From positions 312,958 through 376,957 of the forward strand of contig NZ_FNHN01000001.1 in the NCBI RefSeq assembly GCF_900103525.1: 64,000 nt of DNA. The letters are read 5' to 3'. The translations under genes were made by a program, and so were the position numbers. Of this stretch, positions 57,549 through 64,000 are shown in pieces. Source of the stretch: Bacillus sp. OK048. GTDB taxonomy: Bacteria; Bacillota; Bacilli; Bacillales; Cytobacillaceae. The notes beneath the pieces were generated by a model. It searched no databases, was not told the DNA's origin, and was given only the letters and a program-made list of their open reading frames with translations. The stretch's first letter is position 1. Each line of letters starts with the position of its first letter.

Positions 57549-57612
57549 GTCTACCTTCATCCATCCACTTAGAAAAGTCTGCCTTGAAATAAATACTTAA
57601 CAAACAACATCA
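57549..57612 (-). pseudogene. fragment of a third FAD hydroxylase
   Basis: The minus strand encodes SIYFKADFSKWMDEG, which lines up with VYFKADLSKWMGD of hydroxylase 1 and IYFKADLSKYMGD of hydroxylase 2. Nothing else of the gene remains. The rest of 57391-57646 holds no gene. Confidence 0.6.
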
Positions 57613-57646
57613 TTTTATTAATAATTCAACCAATTCTGGACTGTAG

Positions 57647-58405
57647 TTAATGAATGCTCAAACCTCCATCAACCATCATTGAATGGCCAGTGATATATGA
57701 GGCTTTGTCGGATGCTAGAAACAGAACTGCAGAACCAATCTCCGACGGTTGACCAAAACGTCCTATTGGGTGCATAGCTATCAACGTCTCTACCAACTTT
57801 GGATCATTTGCGGCTGTTTCCTTCACCATTGGAGTTTCTATAAGTCCTGGAAGGACGGCATTGATGCGTATTCCCCGGTTAGAATATTCCAAAGCCGCAG
57901 CCTTTGTTAGTCCTACAACCCCATGCTTAGCTGCCACATATGAAGCCATATTCGCGACAGCGAGGATGCCGGCAGCGGATGAAGTGTTAATAATTGAGCC
58001 GCCACCATTTTTCAACATTGCCGGAATTTCGGCTTTCATAGAATAAAAGACCCCAGTCAAGTCAACCTTTAAAGTGCGATCCCAAATATCGGGATCAACG
58101 TCGGCAAGTTGGCCACCGGTTGCTTCAATGCCAGCGTTGTTGAAAGCCACGTCTAGCCTGCCATAGGTATCCATGGTGCTGGCAACCAAGGATTGGACCT
58201 CGGTTAAGCTTGTTACATCTGTCTAGATGAATCGCCCAGCCTTTTCCCCTCCAATCCAATCAAGAGCCTCTTTTCCAGCCTTTTCGGCAATATCCCCAAT
58301 TACTACCTTAGCTCCAGCCTCCACAAACATTTTAGCTGTTTCACGCCCAATACCAGTGCTTGCACCGGTAATAAGAACAATTTTTCCGTCTAAATCATTT
58401 AGCAT
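57647..58405 (-). pseudogene. SDR oxidoreductase interrupted by a single TAG
   Basis: From ATG 58405 the frame reads [20 protein letters not shown] to KAGRFI, then a TAG at 58223-58225, and goes on in the same frame as TDVTSLTEVQSLVASTMDTYG through NNAG, SSAAG and the YVAAK catalytic motif to the proper SDR C-terminus. A CAG (Gln) to TAG change explains it, as Gln or Lys is usual before TDVT. Otherwise the gene is intact (about 252 codons). It is probably a recent nonsense mutation; a second SDR at 53655 may replace it. Confidence 0.85.
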
Positions 58406-58581
58406 TTTTGAAACCTCCCAAAAGACTTAAATATTTGTCTAGAGTCAAAGAGAATATAGTCTGACAACCTTTCTTCTCTATCACCCTTTCAAATATTTAT
58501 TAATTAATGATTTTCATGGTCGAAATACAGGTTACATTTATGCCTTTATACATTCAGAATTACTTCTATTGACCAATTCAA

Positions 58582-58767
58582 TTACATATCAATAACCCGT
58601 ACTCCACCCTTGGCTAAATGATTTTTTGAAATTTCTTCAATCAATACGTGGATATTTTCTTTACGCGCCCCAACTGTTTCAGATACAGCTGATGTTACTT
58701 TTTCCACTAGGGCTTTTTTTTGTTCGTCTGTGCGACCTTCTGTCATTTTTACTGTTACATATGGCAT
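58582..58767 (-). CDS. 4-oxalocrotonate tautomerase family protein
   Basis: The 61-residue product begins MPYVTVKMTEGRTDEQKKAL with the catalytic Pro1 exposed after Met removal, an Arg11-type residue in EGR, and ENIHVLIEEI. This is the hexameric 2-hydroxymuconate tautomerase family, which ketonises 2-hydroxymuconate in the meta-cleavage route. It lies 101 bp downstream of the extradiol dioxygenase gene. Confidence 0.9.
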   Translation of the reverse strand: MPYVTVKMTEGRTDEQKKALVEKVTSAVSETVGARKENIHVLIEEISKNHLAKGGVRVIDM

Positions 58768-58868
58768 TGTTTTACCTCCTAAGATTTAATAGTTTGCAAT
58801 TTTATTAAAAATGAAGATTGCCCGCTATTCATACTTGAGTTATATGGCTTTCACGGCAAGCTTCTCTT

Positions 58869-59792
58869 TTACATTTTTTTTACTATTTCAATAATTTCTG
58901 ACCCATAAGATGTAATATCGTTTCCAAATGGTGTAGACCACTGTGAAAACATTTCATCTGGATTCCATACTTTAGGTCTTTGAGGAAAATCTTCATGCCA
59001 TGGTCTCGGTTCCATATATCCTAAATCAAAATTATAAAGATCAATACCAAATGTTAATTCAACCACATTTCCATCTGGATCTTGGTGATAAGAGGAAATT
59101 GGATGCCCTGCTCCATGTTTAGATGGACCCCAAAGGATGGGTATCTTGTTTTTTGCTAATAAATCATGACTTTTTTCCATATGACCCCAGTCTTTTAGTT
59201 CAAAGGCAATGTGATGCATCTTTTTCTTTTCCCCTAATAAGAAGTTCACTATATGGTAATAGGAGTTACATGTCATAAATGTAATCACACCTTCTACCCA
59301 ATCGGTAACATGAAACCCTAATACATCACGATAAAAATTCACAGCACGTGGTTGATCTTCTGGTGTAAGTGTAAAAGAAACATGGTTAAGATTAAAAGGT
59401 GCGATACCCGTTGCCTTAAATCCAACTCCGCTATACTCCATCTCTTCGTAAATTTGTACCGTATTACCAACCACGTCAGTAAACTCTAATAGTTGAGGTA
59501 TACCCGGAAGGGCATTTGATTTGATTTCAGTATGGATATCATGTTTTGCTAATTCCTCTGCTACTTCGTGTAATGTTGAATCTTTGCTTAATTGAAGTCC
59601 CGTAGAGATATAACCTGATTTATCAGACGGAGTAAGAATGATATTATGATGGTCATTAGATGTACTCAAGTAAACGCTTCCATCTTTACCCTTTTGAACA
59701 ACGGTTAAGCCCATGATCTTTTCATAATAATTAGTCATCGCATCAATATTTTTTGTCCCCAAATGTACATAACCAAATTTAATTAATCTCAT
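58869..59792 (-). CDS. extradiol ring-cleavage dioxygenase (catechol 2,3-dioxygenase type)
   Basis: The 307-residue product has two vicinal-oxygen-chelate modules. Iron ligands are His137 (NLNHVSFTL), His194 (KMHHIAFEL) and Glu245 (GNVVELTFG), and the signature SSYHQDPDGNVVE is present. It opens catecholic rings next to the hydroxyl pair with O2 and Fe(II). It is preceded by a sigma-54 promoter, a candidate activator palindrome and an AAAACGTTTT motif, so expression is likely induced by the aromatic substrate. It is the first gene of the tautomerase/SDR/dioxygenase series. Confidence 0.92.
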   Translation of the reverse strand: MRLIKFGYVHLGTKNIDAMTNYYEKIMGLTVVQKGKDGSVYLSTSNDHHNIILTPSDKSGYISTGLQLSKDSTLHEVAEELAKHDIHTEIKSNALPGIPQLLEFTDVVGNTVQIYEEMEYSGVGFKATGIAPFNLNHVSFTLTPEDQPRAVNFYRDVLGFHVTDWVEGVITFMTCNSYYHIVNFLLGEKKKMHHIAFELKDWGHMEKSHDLLAKNKIPILWGPSKHGAGHPISSYHQDPDGNVVELTFGIDLYNFDLGYMEPRPWHEDFPQRPKVWNPDEMFSQWSTPFGNDITSYGSEIIEIVKKM

Positions 59793-59887
59793 CTTTTTCT
59801 CTCCCTTTTTAATAAAATGTTATTTAAAATTCAATTGAACACTGCCATACCAAAATGTATTTTTTGATTATGGATAACCTTTATTTA

Positions 59888-59903
59888 TGCAAGTTACATG
59901 CCA
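59888..59903 (-). promoter_or_regulatory. sigma-54 (-24/-12) promoter for the extradiol dioxygenase
   Basis: The minus strand reads TGGCATGTAACTTGCA, with the invariant GG and GC 10 nt apart. AAAACGTTTT (59945-59954) lies between it and the UAS. Confidence 0.78.
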
Positions 59904-59975
59904 AAAATTTTATTGTTATATAACCTGGGAAACGCTGATATCTTAAAACGTTTTATCTAAACTTGTTGTTAAAAG

Positions 59976-59991
59976 CGGACAACCATGTCCG
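59976..59991. promoter_or_regulatory. CGGACA-N4-TGTCCG palindrome, candidate UAS
   Basis: CGGACAACCATGTCCG lies 73-88 bp upstream of the 59888-59903 sigma-54 promoter. Related sites, with surrounding similarity, occur at 62046-62060 and 63316-63331. Confidence 0.55.
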
Positions 59992-60085
59992 GTTTAACTT
60001 TCGGTGTTTGATCAGGATAGGGACGACTCTTTATACTAATTCTGTCTATGAAAATTACCACTTAAAAAATTATAAGATTGTAATT

Positions 60086-60694
60086 TTAATAAACAATCTT
60101 TATCCGTTCTTCAACCGGCTGGAAACTTTTTTCTGGAGGCATTGCTGTTACCTTACCAAATGGCATTTGGGCAACTAACTGCCATGTGCTTGGGATATCC
60201 CATTCCGCTTTTACTTCTTCATCGATCAGCGGGTTATAATGTTGCAAGGAAGCCCCAAAGCCTTCTAGTTCTAAAGCGGTCCAAATAATGAATTGAAGCA
60301 TCCCGGAAGATTGTTGGGACCAAATAGGAAAGTTATCTTTATAAAGCTCATAATTTTTTTGAAGAGTATCAATAACACTTTGATCTTCAAAAAACAGGAT
60401 GGTAGCATATCCCCTGCTGAAGGAATCCATTTTATCCTGTGTAGGTCCAAATTTTTCTACTGGAACAATTTTTCTTAATGTTTTTGTTGTGATGTCCCAT
60501 AATTTTGTATGATTTTCACCAAACAAAATGACTATTCTGCCACTTTGTGAATTAAGTGCTGAAGGGGCATGTTTAACAGCAAGTTCAACAATCTCAATAA
60601 TCCTTTCATCCGAGACAATTTTCTCATTGCTTATTCCATATATAGACCGTCTATCTTTTATTGCTGAAAAAAAATCTTTCTTTAGTGTGATCAT
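60086..60694 (-). CDS. nitroreductase family protein
   Basis: ATG 60694 behind TGGAGG gives 202 residues. The FMN-binding pattern is visible in FSAIKDRRSIYGIS and VELAVKHAPSALNSQSGRIV, with ALELEGFGASLQHYNP near the C-terminus. Such enzymes reduce quinones, nitro groups or enones with NAD(P)H. Here it could handle quinone by-products of ring hydroxylation. The substrate is not evident. Confidence 0.88.
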   Translation of the reverse strand: MITLKKDFFSAIKDRRSIYGISNEKIVSDERIIEIVELAVKHAPSALNSQSGRIVILFGENHTKLWDITTKTLRKIVPVEKFGPTQDKMDSFSRGYATILFFEDQSVIDTLQKNYELYKDNFPIWSQQSSGMLQFIIWTALELEGFGASLQHYNPLIDEEVKAEWDIPSTWQLVAQMPFGKVTAMPPEKSFQPVEERIKIVY

Positions 60695-60892
60695 ATTGAT
60701 TCCTCCAGAATAGTAAATCCAATAGTTTAAAAAAACCAAGAACAATTTATGCTGATTCTCCTGTATGACGTTGATTAGTGTGACAAAATGGATACTGCTA
60801 GGATAATAGGCACGGATATTCCAATTGATCAGTACAGGAGGTTTACAAATATTCCAGGTAAGGAAGTAAGTGGCTTTAAAAATATCGCCAGT

Positions 60893-61846
60893 TTATTTGG
60901 AACCAACAACTAAATTCTCTTGCACCCCTAAATCGATGAACCCATTAGGACTTTTTATCTCACAGCGAATCCTATCCCCATCTTTTAAATAAAGCGGATT
61001 ATCCTTTTGTTCGTCGATTAAAATCTCTGCTTTTTTTTCTGGTGACTTAGACATTTTCTGAATCAATTCTCCCGATAATTGAATCGCTACGCCTCCTGGT
61101 GTCCCAGTCATCACAAGGTCTCCCGGGGATAAATCCATAAGACCAGATAGTTCCGTTAATGTTTCCTCTGGTTTAAAAATTAATTGGTTTGTATTGGCCG
61201 ATTGACGCAATTCACCATTTACCCATAGTTTTAAGTTGAGATTGAAGATTTCAGGGATATCATCTCTGTCTAAGATGTAAAGATATGGTCCTGTTGGACA
61301 AAAGGTTCGGTAACTTTTTCCTTTGTAAAATTGGTCCTGAGGTATTTGAACATCTCGTGCTGAAATATCATTTGTAATCACTAGTCCAGCCACATATTCT
61401 AGTAAATTGCCCTCTGTAATTTCAATAGAATGGTTTATTTCTTTTTTAATTACTAGCCCTAATTCAATTTCATAGTCTAGCAACCTTACATGTTCAGGGC
61501 GAATGACATGATCATTTGGCCCACATAAGGAGCTTTCAGCCTTTGTAAAGAATAAATTAAAGGTTGGTTTTTCAGACGAACCAGCTTCAGTACGATGAGA
61601 AGCGTAGTTAAGTCCTTGACAAACAATTTGGGCAGGTCTAGTAATGGGACTTAAGATGTGTAGATTATTAATGGAAATACCTGTGACAATACCTGAATCA
61701 GCAATTTCTCTAGCTTTATCTACTCCGCCTTTTAAGAATGCAGCAAGGGATTCAAATGTCCCAGAAACGGGGATCACTATATCCCCTTTTACAACACCCC
61801 AATTATATGTTTGATTTTCTTCGTAACGAACTACATGGAAACCCAT
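60893..61846 (-). CDS. fumarylacetoacetate hydrolase family protein
   Basis: The 317-residue product has the FAH C-terminal fold with metal ligands in LDYEIELGLVI, YVAGLVITNDISARDVQ, KSYRTFCPTGPYL, and MTGTPGGVA. Members of this fold hydrolyse, decarboxylate or hydrate the open-chain products of meta cleavage (for example 4-oxalocrotonate decarboxylase or 2-oxohepta-diene-dioate isomerase). It has its own sigma-54 promoter and UAS. A fragment of a diverged paralogue is at 63180-63262. Confidence 0.9.
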   Translation of the reverse strand: MGFHVVRYEENQTYNWGVVKGDIVIPVSGTFESLAAFLKGGVDKAREIADSGIVTGISINNLHILSPITRPAQIVCQGLNYASHRTEAGSSEKPTFNLFFTKAESSLCGPNDHVIRPEHVRLLDYEIELGLVIKKEINHSIEITEGNLLEYVAGLVITNDISARDVQIPQDQFYKGKSYRTFCPTGPYLYILDRDDIPEIFNLNLKLWVNGELRQSANTNQLIFKPEETLTELSGLMDLSPGDLVMTGTPGGVAIQLSGELIQKMSKSPEKKAEILIDEQKDNPLYLKDGDRIRCEIKSPNGFIDLGVQENLVVGSK

Positions 61847-61944
61847 TATTTCCCCCCCATTTCTATATTTACCCCAATAAGTAAGAAAGCTCTATCATGG
61901 TTAAAAGCATTAAAACTTTCAATTGGGATAACTACCTTTACAGA

Positions 61945-61960
61945 TGCAATTTATGTGCCA
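61945..61960 (-). promoter_or_regulatory. sigma-54 (-24/-12) promoter for the FAH-family gene
   Basis: The minus strand reads TGGCACATAAATTGCA with correct GG to GC spacing. TTTACAATGTAAA (61968-61980) abuts it upstream. Confidence 0.82.
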
Positions 61961-62045
61961 AATATTTTTTACAATGTAAACCCTTTCAAATCAAATCCTA
62001 GTGAAAAATTTGGTTTAACCTTAAGTGTAGGCTTGTATTAAGAAA

Positions 62046-62060
62046 CAGACATGATGTCCG
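62046..62060. promoter_or_regulatory. CAGACA-N3-TGTCCG palindrome, candidate UAS
   Basis: CAGACATGATGTCCG lies 86-100 bp upstream of the FAH sigma-54 promoter and is the degenerate member of the CGGACA palindrome family. Confidence 0.5.
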
Positions 62061-62107
62061 GTTTTACTTACAATTTTGATCCAGTTTAAGAATTTTTCCA
62101 TAATGCC

Positions 62108-63151
62108 TTATTTTTTATTAAATGGAAACCAACTTGCACCAATATTTTGATATGATTTGGGATAATAATCAATAACTGTATTCAATTGCTCTGCAGCAAT
62201 GCGTACCCAGTAAGGGTTTCGGAGTAATTCACGGCCAATAAAAACGAGATCAGCACGTTCATTCTTAAGGATTTCCTCTGCTTGTATACCTGTTGTAATC
62301 AATCCTACAGCACCAGTTGCAATTTCAGCTTCTTTACGAATTTGTTCAGCTGCTCGTACTTGATAACCAGGGTACACATCAATTGCAACTCGAACCAGAC
62401 CACCACTACTACAGTCAATCAAATCAATACCTTGCTCCTTCATTTTTTTTGCATAACGAACATATGTATCTGGTGTATTTCCTTCTTCATGATATTCTCT
62501 TGCAGATATACGAGTAAACAGAGGACCATTCCATTCTGATCTTATAGCTTGAATTACTTCTTTTAAAAAACGGTAACGTTTTTCTTCACTACCACCGTAT
62601 TCATCCGTTCTTCTATTTGTAAGCGGAGAAAGAAATTCATTGATTAAATATCCATGAGCTGCATGAATCTCGATCACATCAAACCCTACTTCTTTTACTC
62701 GACGAGCTGCTTGCTTATATTTGTTTATGATATCGTCAATTTCTTCTGTCGTCATTTCTTTCGGTTCTTTTATCCCTTCAGCTGCAATAGCAGAGGGAGC
62801 AAGAATAACTTCATCTAGTTTAGCTTTTCTTCCGGCATGTGCAAGTTGAATCCCAATTTTTGAACCGTAAGCATGCACTATATCGACTACTCTCTTTAGC
62901 CCTTCCATATGCTCATCGTTCCAGATACCTAAATCTTCATACGTAGTTCGCCCTTCAGGAGAAACAGCCGTTGCTTCCATCATGATTAAACCAACTTGTC
63001 CTACAGCACGGCTTCCATAATGTATGAAATGCCAATCCGTGATATTCCCGTTTTGATTTGCACTTGCATACATACACATTGGAGACATAACAATGCGGTT
63101 TTTAAATGTAACATTCTTAATGGTATAGGGTGTGAACAGTTTTACAGTCAT
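62108..63151 (-). CDS. old yellow enzyme, NADPH dehydrogenase NamA-like
   Basis: The 347-residue product is a TIM-barrel flavoprotein of the NamA (YqjM) class. It has [20 protein letters not shown] with the class-specific Cys, [49 protein letters not shown] with the His-xx-His pair, and [13 protein letters not shown]. It reduces the C=C bond of enones, quinones and some nitro compounds with NADPH. The upstream region has a UAS-like palindrome but no sigma-54 core. A fatty or aromatic intermediate reduction is possible. Confidence 0.92.
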   Translation of the reverse strand: MTVKLFTPYTIKNVTFKNRIVMSPMCMYASANQNGNITDWHFIHYGSRAVGQVGLIMMEATAVSPEGRTTYEDLGIWNDEHMEGLKRVVDIVHAYGSKIGIQLAHAGRKAKLDEVILAPSAIAAEGIKEPKEMTTEEIDDIINKYKQAARRVKEVGFDVIEIHAAHGYLINEFLSPLTNRRTDEYGGSEEKRYRFLKEVIQAIRSEWNGPLFTRISAREYHEEGNTPDTYVRYAKKMKEQGIDLIDCSSGGLVRVAIDVYPGYQVRAAEQIRKEAEIATGAVGLITTGIQAEEILKNERADLVFIGRELLRNPYWVRIAAEQLNTVIDYYPKSYQNIGASWFPFNKK

Positions 63152-63179
63152 TTTAGCACTCCTCTACTACATTTTTTGG

Positions 63180-63262
63180 AACTCCGTCTTTTAAGAATGC
63201 AGCAAGGGAATCGAATGTCCCTGAAACGGGGATAAACTTTATCCCCTTTAACAACACCTCAA
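63180..63262 (-). pseudogene. fragment of a second FAH-family gene
   Basis: The minus strand encodes FIPVSGTFDSLAAFLKDG, matching VIPVSGTFESLAAFLKGG of the FAH gene. The rest is missing. It lies directly upstream of the old yellow enzyme gene, on the same strand, below a UAS-like palindrome. Confidence 0.75.
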
Positions 63263-63315
63263 CTTGATGTATATCCAAAACATTTAACTATAGAATGTAG
63301 GCTTGTTGCTAAACA

Positions 63316-63331
63316 CGGACAAAGATGTCCG
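63316..63331. promoter_or_regulatory. CGGACA-N4-TGTCCG palindrome without a sigma-54 core
   Basis: CGGACAAAGATGTCCG, with flanks similar to 59976-59991 (GTTTAACT after the palindrome, TAGGGA further on). No -24/-12 element remains downstream, so it is probably a relic of the lost FAH paralogue's promoter. Confidence 0.5.
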
Positions 63332-63383
63332 GTTTAACTAACAGTGTTTATTCTAGTATAGGGAGGCCCCTCTACAATTGGCC

Positions 63384-64000
63384 TTAAACTTCTAAAACTA
63401 GTAATTCAGGTTCTTCAAGTAACTGTTTAATATAATTAATAAAGTTTTGCGCTGTTGATCCATCAATTAACCTATGATCAAAGCTCAATGAGAGATTCAT
63501 AATAGGAGCGACCATGATTTCTCCATTTTTTACAATAGGCTTTTCCGTAATCCTTCCAATACCTAAAATAGCTACTTCAGGGTGGTTGATAACTGGAGTA
63601 AAGAACATTCCCCCAGCAGACCCAATATTCGTAATGGTTATCGTACTTCCTCTTAATTCATTTGGTGCCAATTTTCCTTGACGCCCACGTAGGGCAAGAT
63701 CTTTAATTTCCTCTGCGATTTTCCATATATTCTTCCGATCAGCCTCCTTCACAACAGGCACGATTAATCCATTTTCCGTATCTGTGGCAATCCCAATATG
63801 AAAATATTTTTTATAAATTATTTCATTCTTTTCGTCGTCTATGGATGCGTTAAGTATGGGGAACTCTCGACAGGCAGAAATTAAAGTTTTTGTGATAAAT
63901 GGCAAATATGTTAGTTTAACACCCTTAGTATCTGCAAATCTTTCATTTGCCTTTTTTCGAAGAGCTACAAGTTCGGTTACGTCAATTTCATCCATGATCG
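63384..64000 (-). CDS. 2-oxoacid dehydrogenase E2 acyltransferase, 5' part outside window
   Basis: The frame is open to the window edge and gives the C-terminal catalytic domain of a dihydrolipoamide acyltransferase: [59 protein letters not shown], and the active-site [11 protein letters not shown] with its His and Asp. It forms the core of a multienzyme complex (branched-chain, acetoin or pyruvate type). The lipoyl and peripheral-binding domains lie beyond 64000, so the subtype cannot be decided. Confidence 0.9.
   Translation of the reverse strand, partial: IMDEIDVTELVALRKKANERFADTKGVKLTYLPFITKTLISACREFPILNASIDDEKNEIIYKKYFHIGIATDTENGLIVPVVKEADRKNIWKIAEEIKDLALRGRQGKLAPNELRGSTITITNIGSAGGMFFTPVINHPEVAILGIGRITEKPIVKNGEIMVAPIMNLSLSFDHRLIDGSTAQNFINYIKQLLEEPELLVLEV

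Noticed and set aside
58223-58225. TAG in the SDR as a pyrrolysine codon
   Set aside because: No pyrrolysine system is suggested, and the residue is not a methylamine-type active site. A CAG to TAG mutation explains it.
60800-60830. GGCACGGATATTCC as a plus-strand sigma-54 core
   Set aside because: The -12 GC dinucleotide is replaced by CC and no plus-strand gene follows.

Overview
The window is a chromosomal stretch of a low-GC, endospore-forming member of the Bacillaceae. The evidence is the Bacillus-type block yneK / ccdC-ccdA / ynzD / yneF-sirA / tkt-ynzC-yneB-yneA / lexA / glnA-glnR / ynbB-hflX-spoVK-hfq-miaA / mreBH / mutL-mutS, the Bacillus SOS boxes between yneA and lexA, and sporulation genes (spoVK, sirA, a Spo0E-type phosphatase). 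The species cannot be fixed from sequence alone, and Neobacillus-like or Bacillus-like are both plausible.

Left arm (1-12.3 kb): acyl-CoA and short-chain organic-acid catabolism in visible decay. Intact genes are a MaoC hydratase (cut by the window edge), a CitE-like lyase, a LysR regulator, two metallo-beta-lactamase-fold hydrolases, an enoyl-CoA hydratase, an acyl-CoA dehydrogenase and an HMG-CoA lyase. Between them lie remnants of an acyl-CoA synthetase, an EtfB/EtfA/Fe-S oxidoreductase chimera, a thiolase, and a leuA-type gene cut short behind an apparently intact leucine T-box.

At 13.3 kb there is a selenocysteine tRNA gene (UCA anticodon, long variable arm) with a truncated tyrosine integrase beside it. 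The conserved core (13.5-41 kb) carries the housekeeping genes listed above, plus a heterodimeric ABC exporter, a lipoprotein and a tRNA-Arg(CCU).

Right arm (41.3-64 kb): aromatic catabolism. It contains an acyl-CoA ligase, a thiolase, a CBS-PAS-AAA-Fis sigma-54 activator, two paralogous FAD aromatic hydroxylases, an EthD-like protein, two NTF2-like proteins, Rieske dioxygenase alpha and beta subunits, a cis-diol-dehydrogenase-like SDR, a 4-oxalocrotonate tautomerase, an extradiol dioxygenase, a nitroreductase, a fumarylacetoacetate-hydrolase family protein, an old yellow enzyme, and the 3' part of a 2-oxoacid dehydrogenase E2. A plausible flow is ring dihydroxylation, diol dehydrogenation, meta cleavage, then tautomerase and FAH steps, with CoA-dependent lower steps. 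This arm also shows decay: a premature amber codon, paralogue remnants and a recent 0.65 kb tandem duplication.

The strongest unifying signal is seven good matches to the sigma-54 (SigL) -24/-12 promoter. All are on the minus strand and all lie in the two catabolic arms: ahead of the citE-like gene (two), the LysR gene, a small FbpB-like gene with a metallo-hydrolase, the sigma-54 activator itself, the extradiol dioxygenase and the FAH gene. Palindromes that could be activator sites lie upstream of several, and a good cre site lies between one promoter and its gene. I read this as a SigL-controlled aromatic and acyl-CoA catabolic regulon that may be under the single bEBP encoded at 45-47 kb.
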